From Oxytricha trifallax (lineage: Eukaryota > Ciliophora > Spirotrichea > Sporadotrichida > Oxytrichidae): a stretch of DNA of 64,000 nucleotides. Below the pieces are notes generated by a model, which had not been told where the DNA came from, ran no database searches, and saw only the letters and a program-made list of their open reading frames with translations. Of the stretch, positions 22,242 to 33,789 are shown in pieces. The number at the start of each line of letters is the position of its first letter. The stretch's first letter is position 1. The position numbers and the translations under genes are program-made. The stretch covers positions 40,241 through 104,240 of the forward strand of contig ARYC01001240.1 of the NCBI GenBank assembly GCA_000711775.1, read 5' to 3'.

Positions 22242-25200
22242 ATGAAAAGAAAGCTAAAAAAAGAAAATAATCAAGTGGATTATCATCATAGCTATTATTC
22301 AGATAATAGTAGTACTTGCAATTGCTTTACCACTTGCTCTTAGAAAGAGGGAAAAAGAATATATTAAATACTTACTTAGATATATAATGGGTATAGTTCT
22401 AAAATGAATTATGAGTGAACACGATACTCCTGCTGGATAAAATCCGTATCATGCTGACACAAAGGATATAGTAAATGATTAATTTTCAGTAAAGGGTGTA
22501 ATAAGAGCTCTTGCATCATACAATCATAAATTACAATAAGCATCTTTAGATAAAGTCCTCCTCGAGAAGCTCAAGGATGGATAATTAAAACACTTTTTAT
22601 TTTCTTATAACTTAAAATTAATAACCGACTTAGTTAGGAGTTTCGTCAGAGAGTATTCCAAGAGGTACCAACAACAAATTAATTCAAAATTTAAAATTCT
22701 GTTTCGATATGCAATCATATAGAGTTGCTAGACTATCTCTCACCGATTAATTTTCAGTTTATTATTATACAATTAAATTTTAAACTGATAACGACAACAA
22801 GAGATTCAATGTTCCTGAGTCAGCAGTGCCAAAGTCAGGCAATGATCTATCAATGAGACTTGAAATGCTTGGATTTACCTGTTCTCTTAATCCCTTTTCA
22901 TTCACATTCACTGATGTCATTGACTTAAACAATGTATGCCTGACTACTAAAGGTCAACATAAAAAATAAATTGGAATTTATATAAATAAAATTAAGCTCT
23001 ATAAATAAAATTAAGCTCTAAGATTGGCAATGATTGATAAGTTCATTTGAGTTGACTCTCTTTTTCCATCTCAAAGAATCTTTGGCTTAGGTGAAAGATC
23101 ACATAATTTCATGTTAAGCGAAGGAACATATACTCTGTGGGCCACAGGTCAAGACCAAAAGATTGATGACGGCCTTGGAAGGTTAGGTACTTACGGTGAA
23201 CACCTATTCGTTTTAGTTTAGGGCATAAACAAAGATGATTTCTTTTGGTATTTATTTTAGAAATTCAAATGCTCAATCACCAGTCATTAAATACACTGAT
23301 AATGGATACATTTTTTTGAGTTACTTTGCTAAAAATTATAGCATTGAAGCTTACTTCTTTATTCATGGCTCGACCAAGGATATCATTTAGTAATATCACA
23401 ATACCATTGGAAGCAGAATAAACTTATCACCTTTATGGGCTCTTGATTGGTAACAAGCTTCCCAAAAGTATAGTACTTAACAAAAGGTTTTGAATGCTAT
23501 TAAGGGCTACAAAGATTTTGGCATGCCACTTAAGACAGTTTACCTTGACCTCTCTTATTTGGAGGCTGATTTATATTTCCAAATTGATATCACTGCTTCT
23601 ACTAAACTATAAGACTTAGCTACAGCTCTACATGCAAACAATTAGAGGTTGGTAGTTAAGATTAAACCAACAATCGTTGCAGAAGACTTGAAGGATTCAC
23701 ACTTTGTGCATATTCCTCAAATCCTCAATTCACAAAAATAAATATTACTAAGGTGCCTTAATTAACAGTGAAAACAACGGGTAGATAGTAGTGCTTATCG
23801 ATTGGTTTAACAACAAATGCATTAATATCTGGAAGAGTGGTATAAAATATTTCTACTCATAGGTTCCATTTTGGGCTTTGGCTTGACTACCTACATAATT
23901 TTTTTTATTTTAATATTTATTAAAGACATAAATGAACCTTTTACTAATGAAAACGGTAATAAATTTTGATCCAGTACCACCAAATCTAACCGAGAAAAGA
24001 TGTACGTATATTATTCTTAGTTTCTTAATTTTTCTTTATAAATTAAGGCGGGGGGGAAAGTTTTCTGCACTTTTTTTTAATTTTTGTAAAAATTGATAAA
24101 TTCTTTTTAAATAATATAATTTAACATTTTTATGACTTATACTGAGAGGATACTTTAAAATCATTTAAGTAGTTCAAAAAAATATAGTTTAACATCAAAT
24201 ATACATTGAAGAATAAGATAATTTGAATTATAATTTAAATAACAATTGGATACAATGCTTGGAATTAGATGAGTACTGATCGGACTAAATAATAGTTAAG
24301 AGTAAAAAATCTAGTAAAATAAGATGAAAATTGTCAGAATTGTTGGACAAGTTAAAGAGAGATATTGACTAAATAATTAATAAATTAAGTATAATAATAT
24401 CAATAAAATTAGTTCGGGAGTTGGTTGATTGTTGTTATCAAGATTAATTTTATAGAAATTTTTTTTGAAAAATGCAGGAAACTTCCCTAAAAAATTTATT
24501 TAATCATAAACCAGTGGAGGAAACTTTCCCCCCCCCATATTAACCATTGACTATATTAAGATATATTTTTTTCTACTATATAGTCTTATTGCGTGATTAA
24601 TAAAACGGTAATACAAATCAGTATGGCAGGTATGCAAATTAGAATGAGGAAAATTTAAATTTCCATTTATCCTAGATACTTCTTTGAGATAAACGGTTAA
24701 GATATTCAAATTGAAATTTCGACATGTCTACAGTTTTATTTATAACAAAAATTGAAACTAAAAATGAATTAAAAATAATTATTGAGCATTAATTAAAAAG
24801 TATCACTTAATGGTACTCACGCAGATGGAGAGAGTGAGTATAATTTGTGCAATTTATACGGAAATATGCAAGATTAATTTACTCAAGCAGTACTGAATGA
24901 TAATAAATCCCCTCTAAAGGATAACAGAAAAATTTAATACATTAAAAATATTGCAACTAATATCAAGTTTGAGTTATGAATTTAAATTTGTGGTTAGCAG
25001 ATCAACATTCGCATCTTCAGGAAGATTTGCATCCCATTCTTTAAGTCAAAACCCAAGATCTTGGGATTTCTTGAAGTAATCAGTTCATCAAATGATGAGC
25101 ATGAATATGTTTGGTATCACTCACACTGGCTCTGAAATATGTGGCAATAAGGGTAATATTAAAGATGACGAGATGGGAGCTACAATTAATTTAACTCATT

Positions 25201-25245
25201 AATTCACATAATCAATTTAGTTATTGATGGGTGTTCTGACCAAGA
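22242..25245 (+). CDS. GH31 alpha-glucosidase, second copy, membrane-anchored, interrupted
   Basis: The ATG at 22242 is followed, after a one-base correction in an A run, by a single hydrophobic helix of about 20 residues (22290-22350), suggesting a type II membrane anchor. GH31 motifs follow: RFNVPESAV, GLGERSHNF, DGLGRLGTYGEH, RNSNAQSPVI, SPLWALDW, then W-K-D-I-N-E-P, where the Trp is a TGA at 23884 and a short AT-rich insert separates it from KDINEP (23922 on). Later come RSTFASSGRF, a GITHTGSEICG block and more. A MITE lies at 24.05-24.54 kb and a foldback follows at 25.23 kb, so the C-terminal domain is not seen. Confidence 0.82.
24046..24538. mobile_element. Merlin-related MITE
   Basis: About 490 bp of non-coding AT-rich sequence is bounded by inverted ends GGGGGGGAAAGTTTTCTGCAC-like (left) and GGAAACTTTCCCCC-like (right). 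These ends match those of the autonomous Merlin element at 3979-5486. A second, internal end-like motif occurs at 24473-24484 (TGCAGGAAACTT). No transposase is encoded, so it would rely on one made elsewhere. It interrupts the second GH31 gene. No certain target duplication was found. Confidence 0.72.
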
Positions 25246-25751
25246 CCCCCCTCCTACCCCTTCCCCCAACGCCTACCTCCTCCCAACGTTGACCTCCACC
25301 CTCCCCCAACGTTTGACTTCCACCCTTCCCAACGCTTTTATATGAATTTTTTTTCTAGCATATTCAAATCTCATGCTATTTAAATAAATAATTTTCTTAA
25401 TATTTATCGCTTGATATGAATAATTAACTTTTGACAACTTATATTCTATAGTGTAAATTTACATACTTATCTCTTTTTGAATGTAAATTATGATAAAAAA
25501 AATTTTCTTTTCTAAATTATCTAAAAAAAATTTATTTTCATTTTTACTTAAGATTTATTGCTTGCGTCCGTCAATTAGAACGTACATGTGCCCATAGGAA
25601 AATATCTTAAAATTAACTTAATCTGACTGCCATTAAATTTCTCTTTTTCAGTTGGCTATGTTAAAATTATTTTTTTTTAATTTTTTATAATCCTTTATTC
25701 ATCTACATTTTACACAAAACAAAACAAAATAATAATAATAATAAAAATAAA

Positions 25752-25842
<91 letters not shown>

Positions 25843-26545
25843 TCATATAGGTTTTAATTTTTTATTTATTATCTCAATTTATAATTCCGGAAACAACTCT
25901 CCATTTAAATATATCTATGATTGTAAATTTTAAATTAAAATTAATAAATAAGTTATCATTTTCACTAAGAAATTGGTAAATTAGCTTGATCATTTATTAG
26001 GTTTTTTTTTTTAAAAAAAAAGAATTAAATTTGCAATTATTATATTGTTCATTATTTAATAAATAATCTTTACTGTAATGACAATAGAAATAATAAATAA
26101 TAAATAAAATTAAAACCTATATGATATTATTATATTTTATTTTGTTATGTGTAAAATGTAGATGAATAAAGGCTTATAAAAATTTTAAAAATAAAATTTT
26201 AACATAGCCAACTGAAAATGAGAAATTTAATGACAGTCAGATTAAGTTAATTATAAGATATTTTACTATGGGCACATGTAAGTTAAAATTGACGGACTCA
26301 AGCAATAAATCTTAAGTAAAAATGAAAATAAAAATTTTTAAGAGAAAAAATTTTTTCATAATTTATATATAAAAACAGATTTGTTTGCAAATGATGTTAT
26401 TATATTGATGCTATATTAATTCTGACTATGAGGGTAAATATTTTCATATATTGGGATTTTTCATTATTTAGAAGTTAATTAATGCAATAAAAAATTCAAA
26501 TGAAAGCGTTGGGGGGAGGGGGGGTCTCGGTCAGAAAAACTAAAT
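25227..26545. mobile_element. Large foldback element with C/G-rich tips
   Basis: The ends TTCTGACCAAGACCCCCC (25229) and the mirror GGGGGTCTCGGTCAGAA (about 26519-26535) form a terminal inverted repeat, followed by several hundred bp of matching arms (for example TGCCCATAGG at about 25590 pairs with CTATGGGCAC near 26268). The left tip also holds repeated CCCAACG blocks. The loop region is AT-rich. No gene was seen. It abuts the truncated second GH31 gene. Confidence 0.75.
25732..25843. repeat. (AAT)n microsatellite
   Basis: About 35 AAT/ATA repeats with a few AAA variants lie inside the left arm/loop of the foldback element. Confidence 0.95.
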
Positions 26546-26550
26546 AAATA

Positions 26551-26880
26551 GGAGTATGCAACTGCTCTTATCCAAGATGTTTCAAGAAAAAATCTCAAAT
26601 TTAATATAGTTTGGTCTCTTATTTTATAGTTAAAGTCTTCTGGATATCCAAAATACTATTATCAAAATAAAACACATAAGCAATAGGACCATTTCACATT
26701 TATACTTGATTGTTTGGTAAAATAATTTAAAGAATTGATTGCTTTTTTAAAAGTCTTTATATTGTACCGTGGATTGACCACTTTAAAAAGCTCTTTTCTT
26801 AGACGATTTCTTGGAATTCATAGAATTATAATTTGATAATAACACTTATTTTAAGAATCCCTACGATAGTTCGCGCCGCT
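26551..26880 (+). repeat. Duplicated coding-like block, copy 1
   Basis: This matches 27342-27665 at high identity, offset 791 bp. The forward frame reads through both copies with conservative changes (QDVSRKNLKFNIVWS, then FLRRFLGI), so it looks like a gene segment that was tandemly duplicated. The gene is unknown. A TGA occurs at the same place in both copies after the RRFLGI motif. Confidence 0.65.
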
Positions 26881-27341
26881 TGTTAACTTTAAAACATGAT
26901 TCATAGATAAAAATATATTTTAAAAATTTGCAGGAACTTTTGCAATTCAATATTGTAAAGGGAAGTGATCACTTCTTTCAAATTGCAGTTATAGATATTA
27001 CCTTGATAATCAAAGTATGACATCGTAGACATACATATTATTTTCAAAACATGCTATTAGTACTTTGAAAGAAATTTAAAGCAATTTAAAGTAGAGCTTA
27101 TTTAAAATTGCCTTTTACTCCATTCTTACTTTAACTTAAAAGATTAAGAGGTCATTTGGCGATATTTTTGTCACAATCGATTAGCTCAAATTTCACACTC
27201 ATTTCAATCGCAACTTGAAGTTTATTACTTAATGTGATACTTCCTGCTGGAATTATCATAATAAAAAGTTTTATGATAAGACCAAGCAGATCAAAATACT
27301 TAAAATTCTTTCCTCGTCTATCAAGTAAATAACTATATAAA

Positions 27342-27665
27342 AGGAGTATGCAACTGCTCATATCCAAGATGTTTCAAGAAAAAATCTCAAATTTAATATA
27401 GTTTGGTCTCTTATTTTATAGTTAAAGTCTTCTGGATATCCAAAATACGATTATCTAAATAAAACACATAAGCAATAGGACTTTTTCACATTTATACTTG
27501 ATTGTTTGGTAAAAAGATTTAAGGAATTAATAGCTTTTTTAAAAGTCTTTATATTGTACCGTGACATGACCTTTTTGAAAAATTCTTTTCTTAGACGATT
27601 TCTTGGAATTCAAAGAAATATTATTTGATGGTAACACTTATTTTAAGAACCCCTGCGATAGTTCT
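27342..27665 (+). repeat. Duplicated coding-like block, copy 2
   Basis: Second copy of the block at 26551. It ends exactly where the 2.35-kb tandem array begins (27669), so the array or its founding insertion truncated it. The intervening 26.88-27.34 kb has no supported gene. Confidence 0.65.
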
Positions 27666-27668
27666 CCT

Positions 27669-30019
27669 ATCTTTCTTTTAATACTTGAGATATAACCTTG
27701 GCATATCGTTGTGTACATATCTCAACCTCCCTTATTAGTTGAATGTTTTATCTGATGTTTGATAAGCCAGTGTGAAACTAAATCATTGGACGCAATATTC
27801 AGTTTTTATTAAGTAAACTTTTCATATCTCAATTAAATCATGCAAGAAAAGTGGAAATAGGCAAAGACTGCATTCATTTGAACTTCCTTAAATTAATATC
27901 TTTCAAACTTTCCTATAGAGGCATGTGCTTTATTGATATTTTTTTAGTTCTTATTTAATTAAGCGAGTCTTCTTAGCGAATTGCATTGATAGATATAATC
28001 TTATTATAAAAGTGTATGGCATTAATTTACTTGCATTAATAGGAAAAACTAGCAAAAGAAGAATTTAATCTTCCATCATTCGCTTTAGCAAAACTAGACT
28101 TTTGTTATAAGAAAAGTGCCGCAAATAAAATATTCTCTCTTTGTTATGTCTATGGTAGACGCATTTCATATGAGAATTAAAATTTCACTTATCTCTAGAG
28201 GATCAAGTTTGATTTTATATTCTAAACCGCTTCTAATCAGCATTGATTGATTTTAACTTGAAGTAAAATTTTCCGTTTAAGGTGGGATCTTCTTTATATA
28301 TTTTACACAGCTTGAAGAAGACTACTTCAATTAATATGATAAAGTGAGGTTATTCACTATCTTATGTTTTCATCTCTAAATCTCAATAGAATATCGTTTA
28401 CTTGCAATGATTTAAAATAGATACTGTATGAAAGAAGTAAAAATTTCAAATAATTTTTACTTTTAATTTTCAAAAACAAACAATAATCTAATCTCTCTTT
28501 TGATAAAATTGAGCAGCATCTCGTCGGCAAAAAATGAAATGCAAAGATAAAAGATTGTAGAGAATTTAAATTTAATTAAGCTCAATCAATGAATATTAGC
28601 CGAAGAATAGTCCAAGTCTTGAAATGCTTGATTCCAAATTTTAGCTTTTTCGATCATTATTCACGATTTGCTAATTGAGCATTATAGAAATGGAACAATT
28701 ATATTTTTATAGTGGCTTTTGAAAAAGTGTCGAAATGATCCAAAACACTAGTTCAAGAAAAGTCAAATTCCACTTGAAGCATTAATTATAATACAAATGT
28801 CATTCATCAATCAAAACTCCTAAACCCTTCAGTAGTTTGATTGAGTTTTTGATTGATTAAAGTATACTATTAACGCATACTTTATTAGGGTTTATGTTGG
28901 GGTTTATTGTTTAAATGTTAGTAATTTAAGTGAGTTTACCTAGCAAGTTTTTTTTCAATTATTCACACAAACATGAGCTTAGTGTCTGTGGCAGCTCTCT
29001 GAGTTTTATCTTTCTAAGTTGATGTTTGATTGTTTCTATTGTTTGTTAATTCTCTCAGCTTGGCTAGATAATAGTTGAGTGTGCAAGTTTTCTGAGACCT
29101 CCATTTATTTATATTTACAGAGGTATTGTTTGATTATCTGCTTAGATTCTCTCTCACCCCTGCAGCTAAAGTAATAGTTTCTTGGCATGCCGCTCTCTAT
29201 TTTTATTACTGCTAGAACCCAGATATCCCATTAAGTGTCTCCATCTCTCCAATCCTCTCTCTCGGAAATACACAGATGTGCCGTAAACTTTTCCTTATGG
29301 CAGAGGTTTGCACTCTTTGAGCTCTGTTGAAGTTAATAATATAAACTCAAAACTTCATCATGATATTCTCTGGCTTAAAGTCTCTATCAACATAACCTAG
29401 CTTGTGAAGCTCTTCAATCCCTACTAAACTATCTAGCTAATTTATCTATGACATCTATTGTCAGATAAGAATTCTCTGTAAGTCATTTCTAGTTAAGGAA
29501 GCCTGAAGGCTACATGATCTTTACCAAGTAAAATAGCATCAAGCTAGATGATATGCCTGCACTCATTTAACTTTGCCTTTTAAAGAGCATAATACTCATT
29601 AGCAAATTCCATTTGGAACTTGTCATCAGCAAGGAAGTAATTGAAAGGATATATCTTGTAAGCATATTAGTCATCAGTAATGACTCTCTCTCCATTTTAT
29701 CTTCAAGAGTGAGATAGCTTTCTAGGCAAGAATCTAAGTCAATAATTTTTAATATAGGAATCTTCATTGCCTCTATTTTAACCATGATTTATTGATCTCA
29801 AAGAATGGAAAGTTCTTGACTGCTTTCTTCATTTTGACTTACCTCTACACTTCAACTCTAAGAGACTCCACTGGGTTTCTTGATCTTCTCTTTAAGAGGA
29901 ATCCATTCCCTGTAGGTTCATGAATAAAGACAAAACTTTAATTATGCTTTTCTTTAAGTGCACTTGAGGTCTCTAGTATGAAAATATGGCTTCTCGCAGA
30001 ACTCACAGACATACTTCCC
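27669..30019. repeat. Tandem array unit 1 (2351 bp)
   Basis: Begins ATCTTTCTTTTAATACTTGAG, a sequence repeated at 30020 and 32373. The unit joins a TBE end with part of its reverse zinc-finger/kinase gene to about 1 kb of unrelated AT-rich sequence. Units 1 and 2 differ by scattered substitutions and small indels. Confidence 0.92.
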
Positions 30020-30095
30020 ATCTTTCTTTTAATACTTGAGATATAACCTTGGCATATCGTTGTGTACATATCTCAACCTCCCTTATTAGTTGAAT
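28812..30095 (-). pseudogene. Truncated TBE with zinc-finger/kinase remnant, array copy 1
   Basis: Starts at a decayed C4A4 end, CAAAACTCCTAAACCC, preceded by AAT. Its subterminal sequence (TTCAGTAGTTTGATTGAG) matches the right end of the TBE at 61.7-63.9 kb. On the reverse strand are remnants of the 57-kDa gene: the zinc-finger region (DGKYVCEFCEKPYF) near 30.0 kb, a middle block near 29.7 kb, and a kinase C-lobe remnant with an MPRNYYF motif near 29.2 kb. Frames are broken repeatedly. The transposase and 22-kDa genes are absent. The final TGA lies at the same C-terminal place as in the other copies. Confidence 0.8.
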
Positions 30096-32372
30096 GTTTT
30101 ATCTGATGTTTGATAAACCAGTGTGAAACTAAATCATTGGACGCAATATTCAGTTTTTATTAAGTAAACTTTTCATATCTCAATTAAATCATGCAAGAAA
30201 AGTGGAAATAGGCAAAGACTGCATTAATTTGAACTTCCTTAATTAATATCTTTCAAACTTTCCTATAGAAGCATGTGCTTTATTGATATTCTTTTAGTTC
30301 TTATTTAATTAAGCGAGTCTTAGCGAATTGCATTGATAGATATAATCTTATTATAAAAGTGTATGGCATTAATTTACTTGCATTAAAAGGAAAAACTAGC
30401 AAAAGAAGAATTTAATCTTCCATCATTCGCTTTAGCAAAAATAGACTTTTGTTATAAGAAAAGTGCCGCAAATAAAATATTCTCACTTTGTTATGTCTAT
30501 GGTAGACGCATTTCATATGAGAATTAAAATTTCACTTATCTCTAGAGGATCAAGTTTGATTTTATATTCTAAACCGCTTCTAATCAGCATTGATTAATTT
30601 TAACTTGAAGTAAAACTTTCCGTTTAAGGTGGGATCTTCTTTATATATTTTACACACCTTGAAGAAGACTACTTCAATTAATATGATAAAGTGAGGTTAA
30701 TCACTATCTTATGTTTTCATCTCTAAATCTCAATAGAATATCGTTTACTTGCAATGATTTAAAATAGATACTGTATGAAAGAAGTAAAAATTTCAAATAA
30801 TTTTTAATTTTAATTTTCAAAAACAAACAATAATCTAATCGCTCTTTTGATAAAATTGAGCAGCATCTCGTCGGCAAAAAATGAAATGCAAAGATAAAAG
30901 ATTGTAGAGAATTTAAATTTAATTAAGCTCAAGCAATGAATATTAGCCGAAAAATAGTCCAAGTCTTGAAATGCTTGATTCCAAATTTTAGCTTTTTCCA
31001 TCATTATTCACGATTTGCTAATAGAGCATTATAGAAATGGAAAAATTATATTTTTATAGTGGCTTTTGAAAAAGTGTCGAAATAATCCAAAACACTAGTT
31101 CAAGAAAAGTCAAATTCCACTTGAAGCATTAATCATAATACAAATGTCATTCATCAATCAAAACTCCTAAACCCTTCAGTAGTTTGATTGAGTATTTGAT
31201 TGATTAAAGTAGACTATTAACGCATACTTTATTAGGGTTTATGTTGGGGTTTATTGTTTAAATGTTAGTAATTTAAGTGAGTTTACCTAGCAAGTTTTTT
31301 TTCAATTATTCACACAAACATGAGCTTAGTGTCTGTGGCAGCTCTCTGAGTTTTATCTTTCTAAGTTGATGTTTGATTGTTTCTATTGTTTGTTAATTCT
31401 CTCAGCTTGGCTAGATAATAGTTGAGTGTGCAAGTTTTCTGAGACCTCCATTTATTTATATTTACAGAGGTATTGTTTGATTATCTGCTTAGATTCTCTC
31501 TCACCCCTGCAGCTAAAGTAATAGTTTCTTGGCATGCCGCTCTCTATTTTTATTACTGCTAGAACCCAGATATCCCATTAAGTGTCTCCATCTCTCCAAT
31601 CCTCTCTCTCGGAAATACACAGATGTGCCGTAAACTTTTCCTTATGCAGGGATTTGCACTCTTTGAGCTCTGTTGATGTTAATAATATAAACTCGAAACT
31701 TCATCATGATGTTCTCTGGCTTAAAGTCTCTATCAACATAACCTAGCTTGTGAATCTCTTCAATCCCTTCAACTATCTGTTTTACTATCTAGCTTATTTA
31801 TCTATGTCATCTATTGTCAGATAGGAATTCTCTGTAAGTCATTTCTAGTTAAGGAAGCCTGAAGGCAACATGATCTTTACCAAGTAAAATAGCATCAAGC
31901 TAGATGATATGCCTGCACTCATTTAACTATGCCTTTTAAAGAGCATATATTCATTAGCGAAATCCATTTAGAACTTGACATCAGCAAGAAGAAATTGAAA
32001 GGATATATCTTGTAAGCATATAAGTCATCAGTAATGAATCATTTATCTTTTTTATCTTCAAGTGTGATAGCTTTCTAGCAAGAATCTAAGTCAATAATTT
32101 TAAATATAGAAATCTTCATTGCCTCTAATTTAACCATCATTTTATTGATCTCAGAAACTGGAAAGTTCTTGACTGCTTTCTTCATTTTAACTTACTTCTA
32201 CACTTCAACTCTAAGAGACTCCACTGGGTTTCTTGATCTTCTCTTTTAGAGGAAACCATTCCCTGTAGGTTCATGAATAAAAACAAAACTTTAATTGTGC
32301 TTTTCTTTAAGTGCACTTGAGGTCTCTAGTATGAAAATATGGCTTCTCGCAGAACTCACAGACATACTTCCC
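30020..32372. repeat. Tandem array unit 2 (2353 bp)
   Basis: Full second copy of the unit starting at 27669. Includes a second copy of the TBE end at 31159. Confidence 0.92.
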
Positions 32373-32440
32373 ATCTTTCTTTTAATACTTGAGATATAAC
32401 CTTGGCATATCGTTGTGTACATATCTCAACCTCCCTTATT
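31159..32440 (-). pseudogene. Truncated TBE with zinc-finger/kinase remnant, array copy 2
   Basis: Second array copy of the TBE remnant, starting CAAAACTCCTAAACCC after AAT. It carries the same broken 57-kDa gene with further small differences, so it was copied by tandem duplication rather than by a fresh insertion. Confidence 0.8.
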
Positions 32441-33118
32441 AGTTGAATGTTTTATCTGATGTTTGATAAACCAGTGTGAAACTAAATCATTGGACGCAAT
32501 ATTCAGTTTTTATTAAGTAAACTTTTCATATCTCAATTAAATCATGCAAGAAAGGTGGAAATAGGCAAAGACTGCATTAATTTGAACTTCCTTAAATTAA
32601 TATCTTTCAAACTTTCCTATAGAGGCATGTGCTTTATTGATATTTTTTTAGTTCTTATTTAATTAAGCGAGTCTTCTTAGCGAATTGCATTGATAGATAT
32701 AATCTTATTATAAAAGTGTATGGCATTAATTTACTTGCATTAAAAGAAAAAACTAGCAAAAGAAGAATTTAATCTTCCATCATTCGCTTTAGCAAAACTA
32801 GACTTTTGTTATAAGAAAAGTGCCGCAAATAAAATATTCTCTCTTTGTTATGTCTATGGTAGACGCATTTCATATGAGAATTAAAATTTCACTTATCTCT
32901 AGAGGATCAAGTTTGATTTTATAATCTAAACCGCTTCTAATCAGCATTGATTGATTTTAACTTGAAGTAAAACTTTCCGTTTAAGGTGGGATCTTCTTTA
33001 TATATTATACACACCTGAAGAAGACTACTTCAATTAATATGATAAAGTGAGATTATTCACTATCTTATGTTTTCATCTCTAAATCTCAATAGAATATAGT
33101 TTACTAGCAATGATTTAA
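32373..33118. repeat. Tandem array unit 3, truncated
   Basis: The first 746 bp of the unit, cut off where the foldback element at 33123 begins. Confidence 0.9.
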
Positions 33119-33122
33119 ATAC

Positions 33123-33747
33123 GGGGGGGGCGATATCTGAACCTATACTGTAGTATCTGAACCTTTTGTATTTATAATAGTTTAAATATGTTGACATACA
33201 TGCTTCCAGTCAATTAAGGGTCAGAGAGCACGAATAAACATCTTATGATAACGAGGGATCACTCTAAATGGTAGAAATGTTACAATGAGTATCTGTTTTA
33301 TTATAAAGTTATGCATAATTTTTGTATTTTTTCACATGTTTTTTATTCAGTTTTTTATTTTAAATTATAGTACATACACGAGTCGTTGAAGATGACATAT
33401 CTTGCTATTAGTTTCTAATTGAATTTATGCTAGAATATAAATCCTGATGGAATTTCATTATCTTGATTGATGTCATCTTCAACGACTCGTGTATGTTCTA
33501 TAATTTAATAAAAAAAAATTGAATATAAAACATGTGAAAAAAATACAAAAATTATGTATAACTTTATAATAAAACAGATACTCATTGTAACTTTTTCTAC
33601 CATTTAGAGTGATCCCTCGTTATCATAAGATGTTTATTCGTGCTCTCTGACCCTTAATTGACTAGAAGCATGTATGTCAACATATTTAAACTATTATAAA
33701 TACAAAAGGTTCAAATACCGCAGTATAGGTTCAGATATCGCCCCCCC
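33123..33747. mobile_element. Foldback MITE with G-run tips
   Basis: A 625-bp near-perfect palindrome. Arms of about 240 bp begin GGGGGGGGCGATATCTGAACC and end with the complement. The loop near 33.39-33.47 kb is AT-rich. Non-coding. It separates the truncated tandem unit from the next gene. No clear target duplication was found. Confidence 0.88.
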
Positions 33748-33789
33748 AAATTCCTTTGTAATTAGACTTTTTAATATATTATAAATTAT

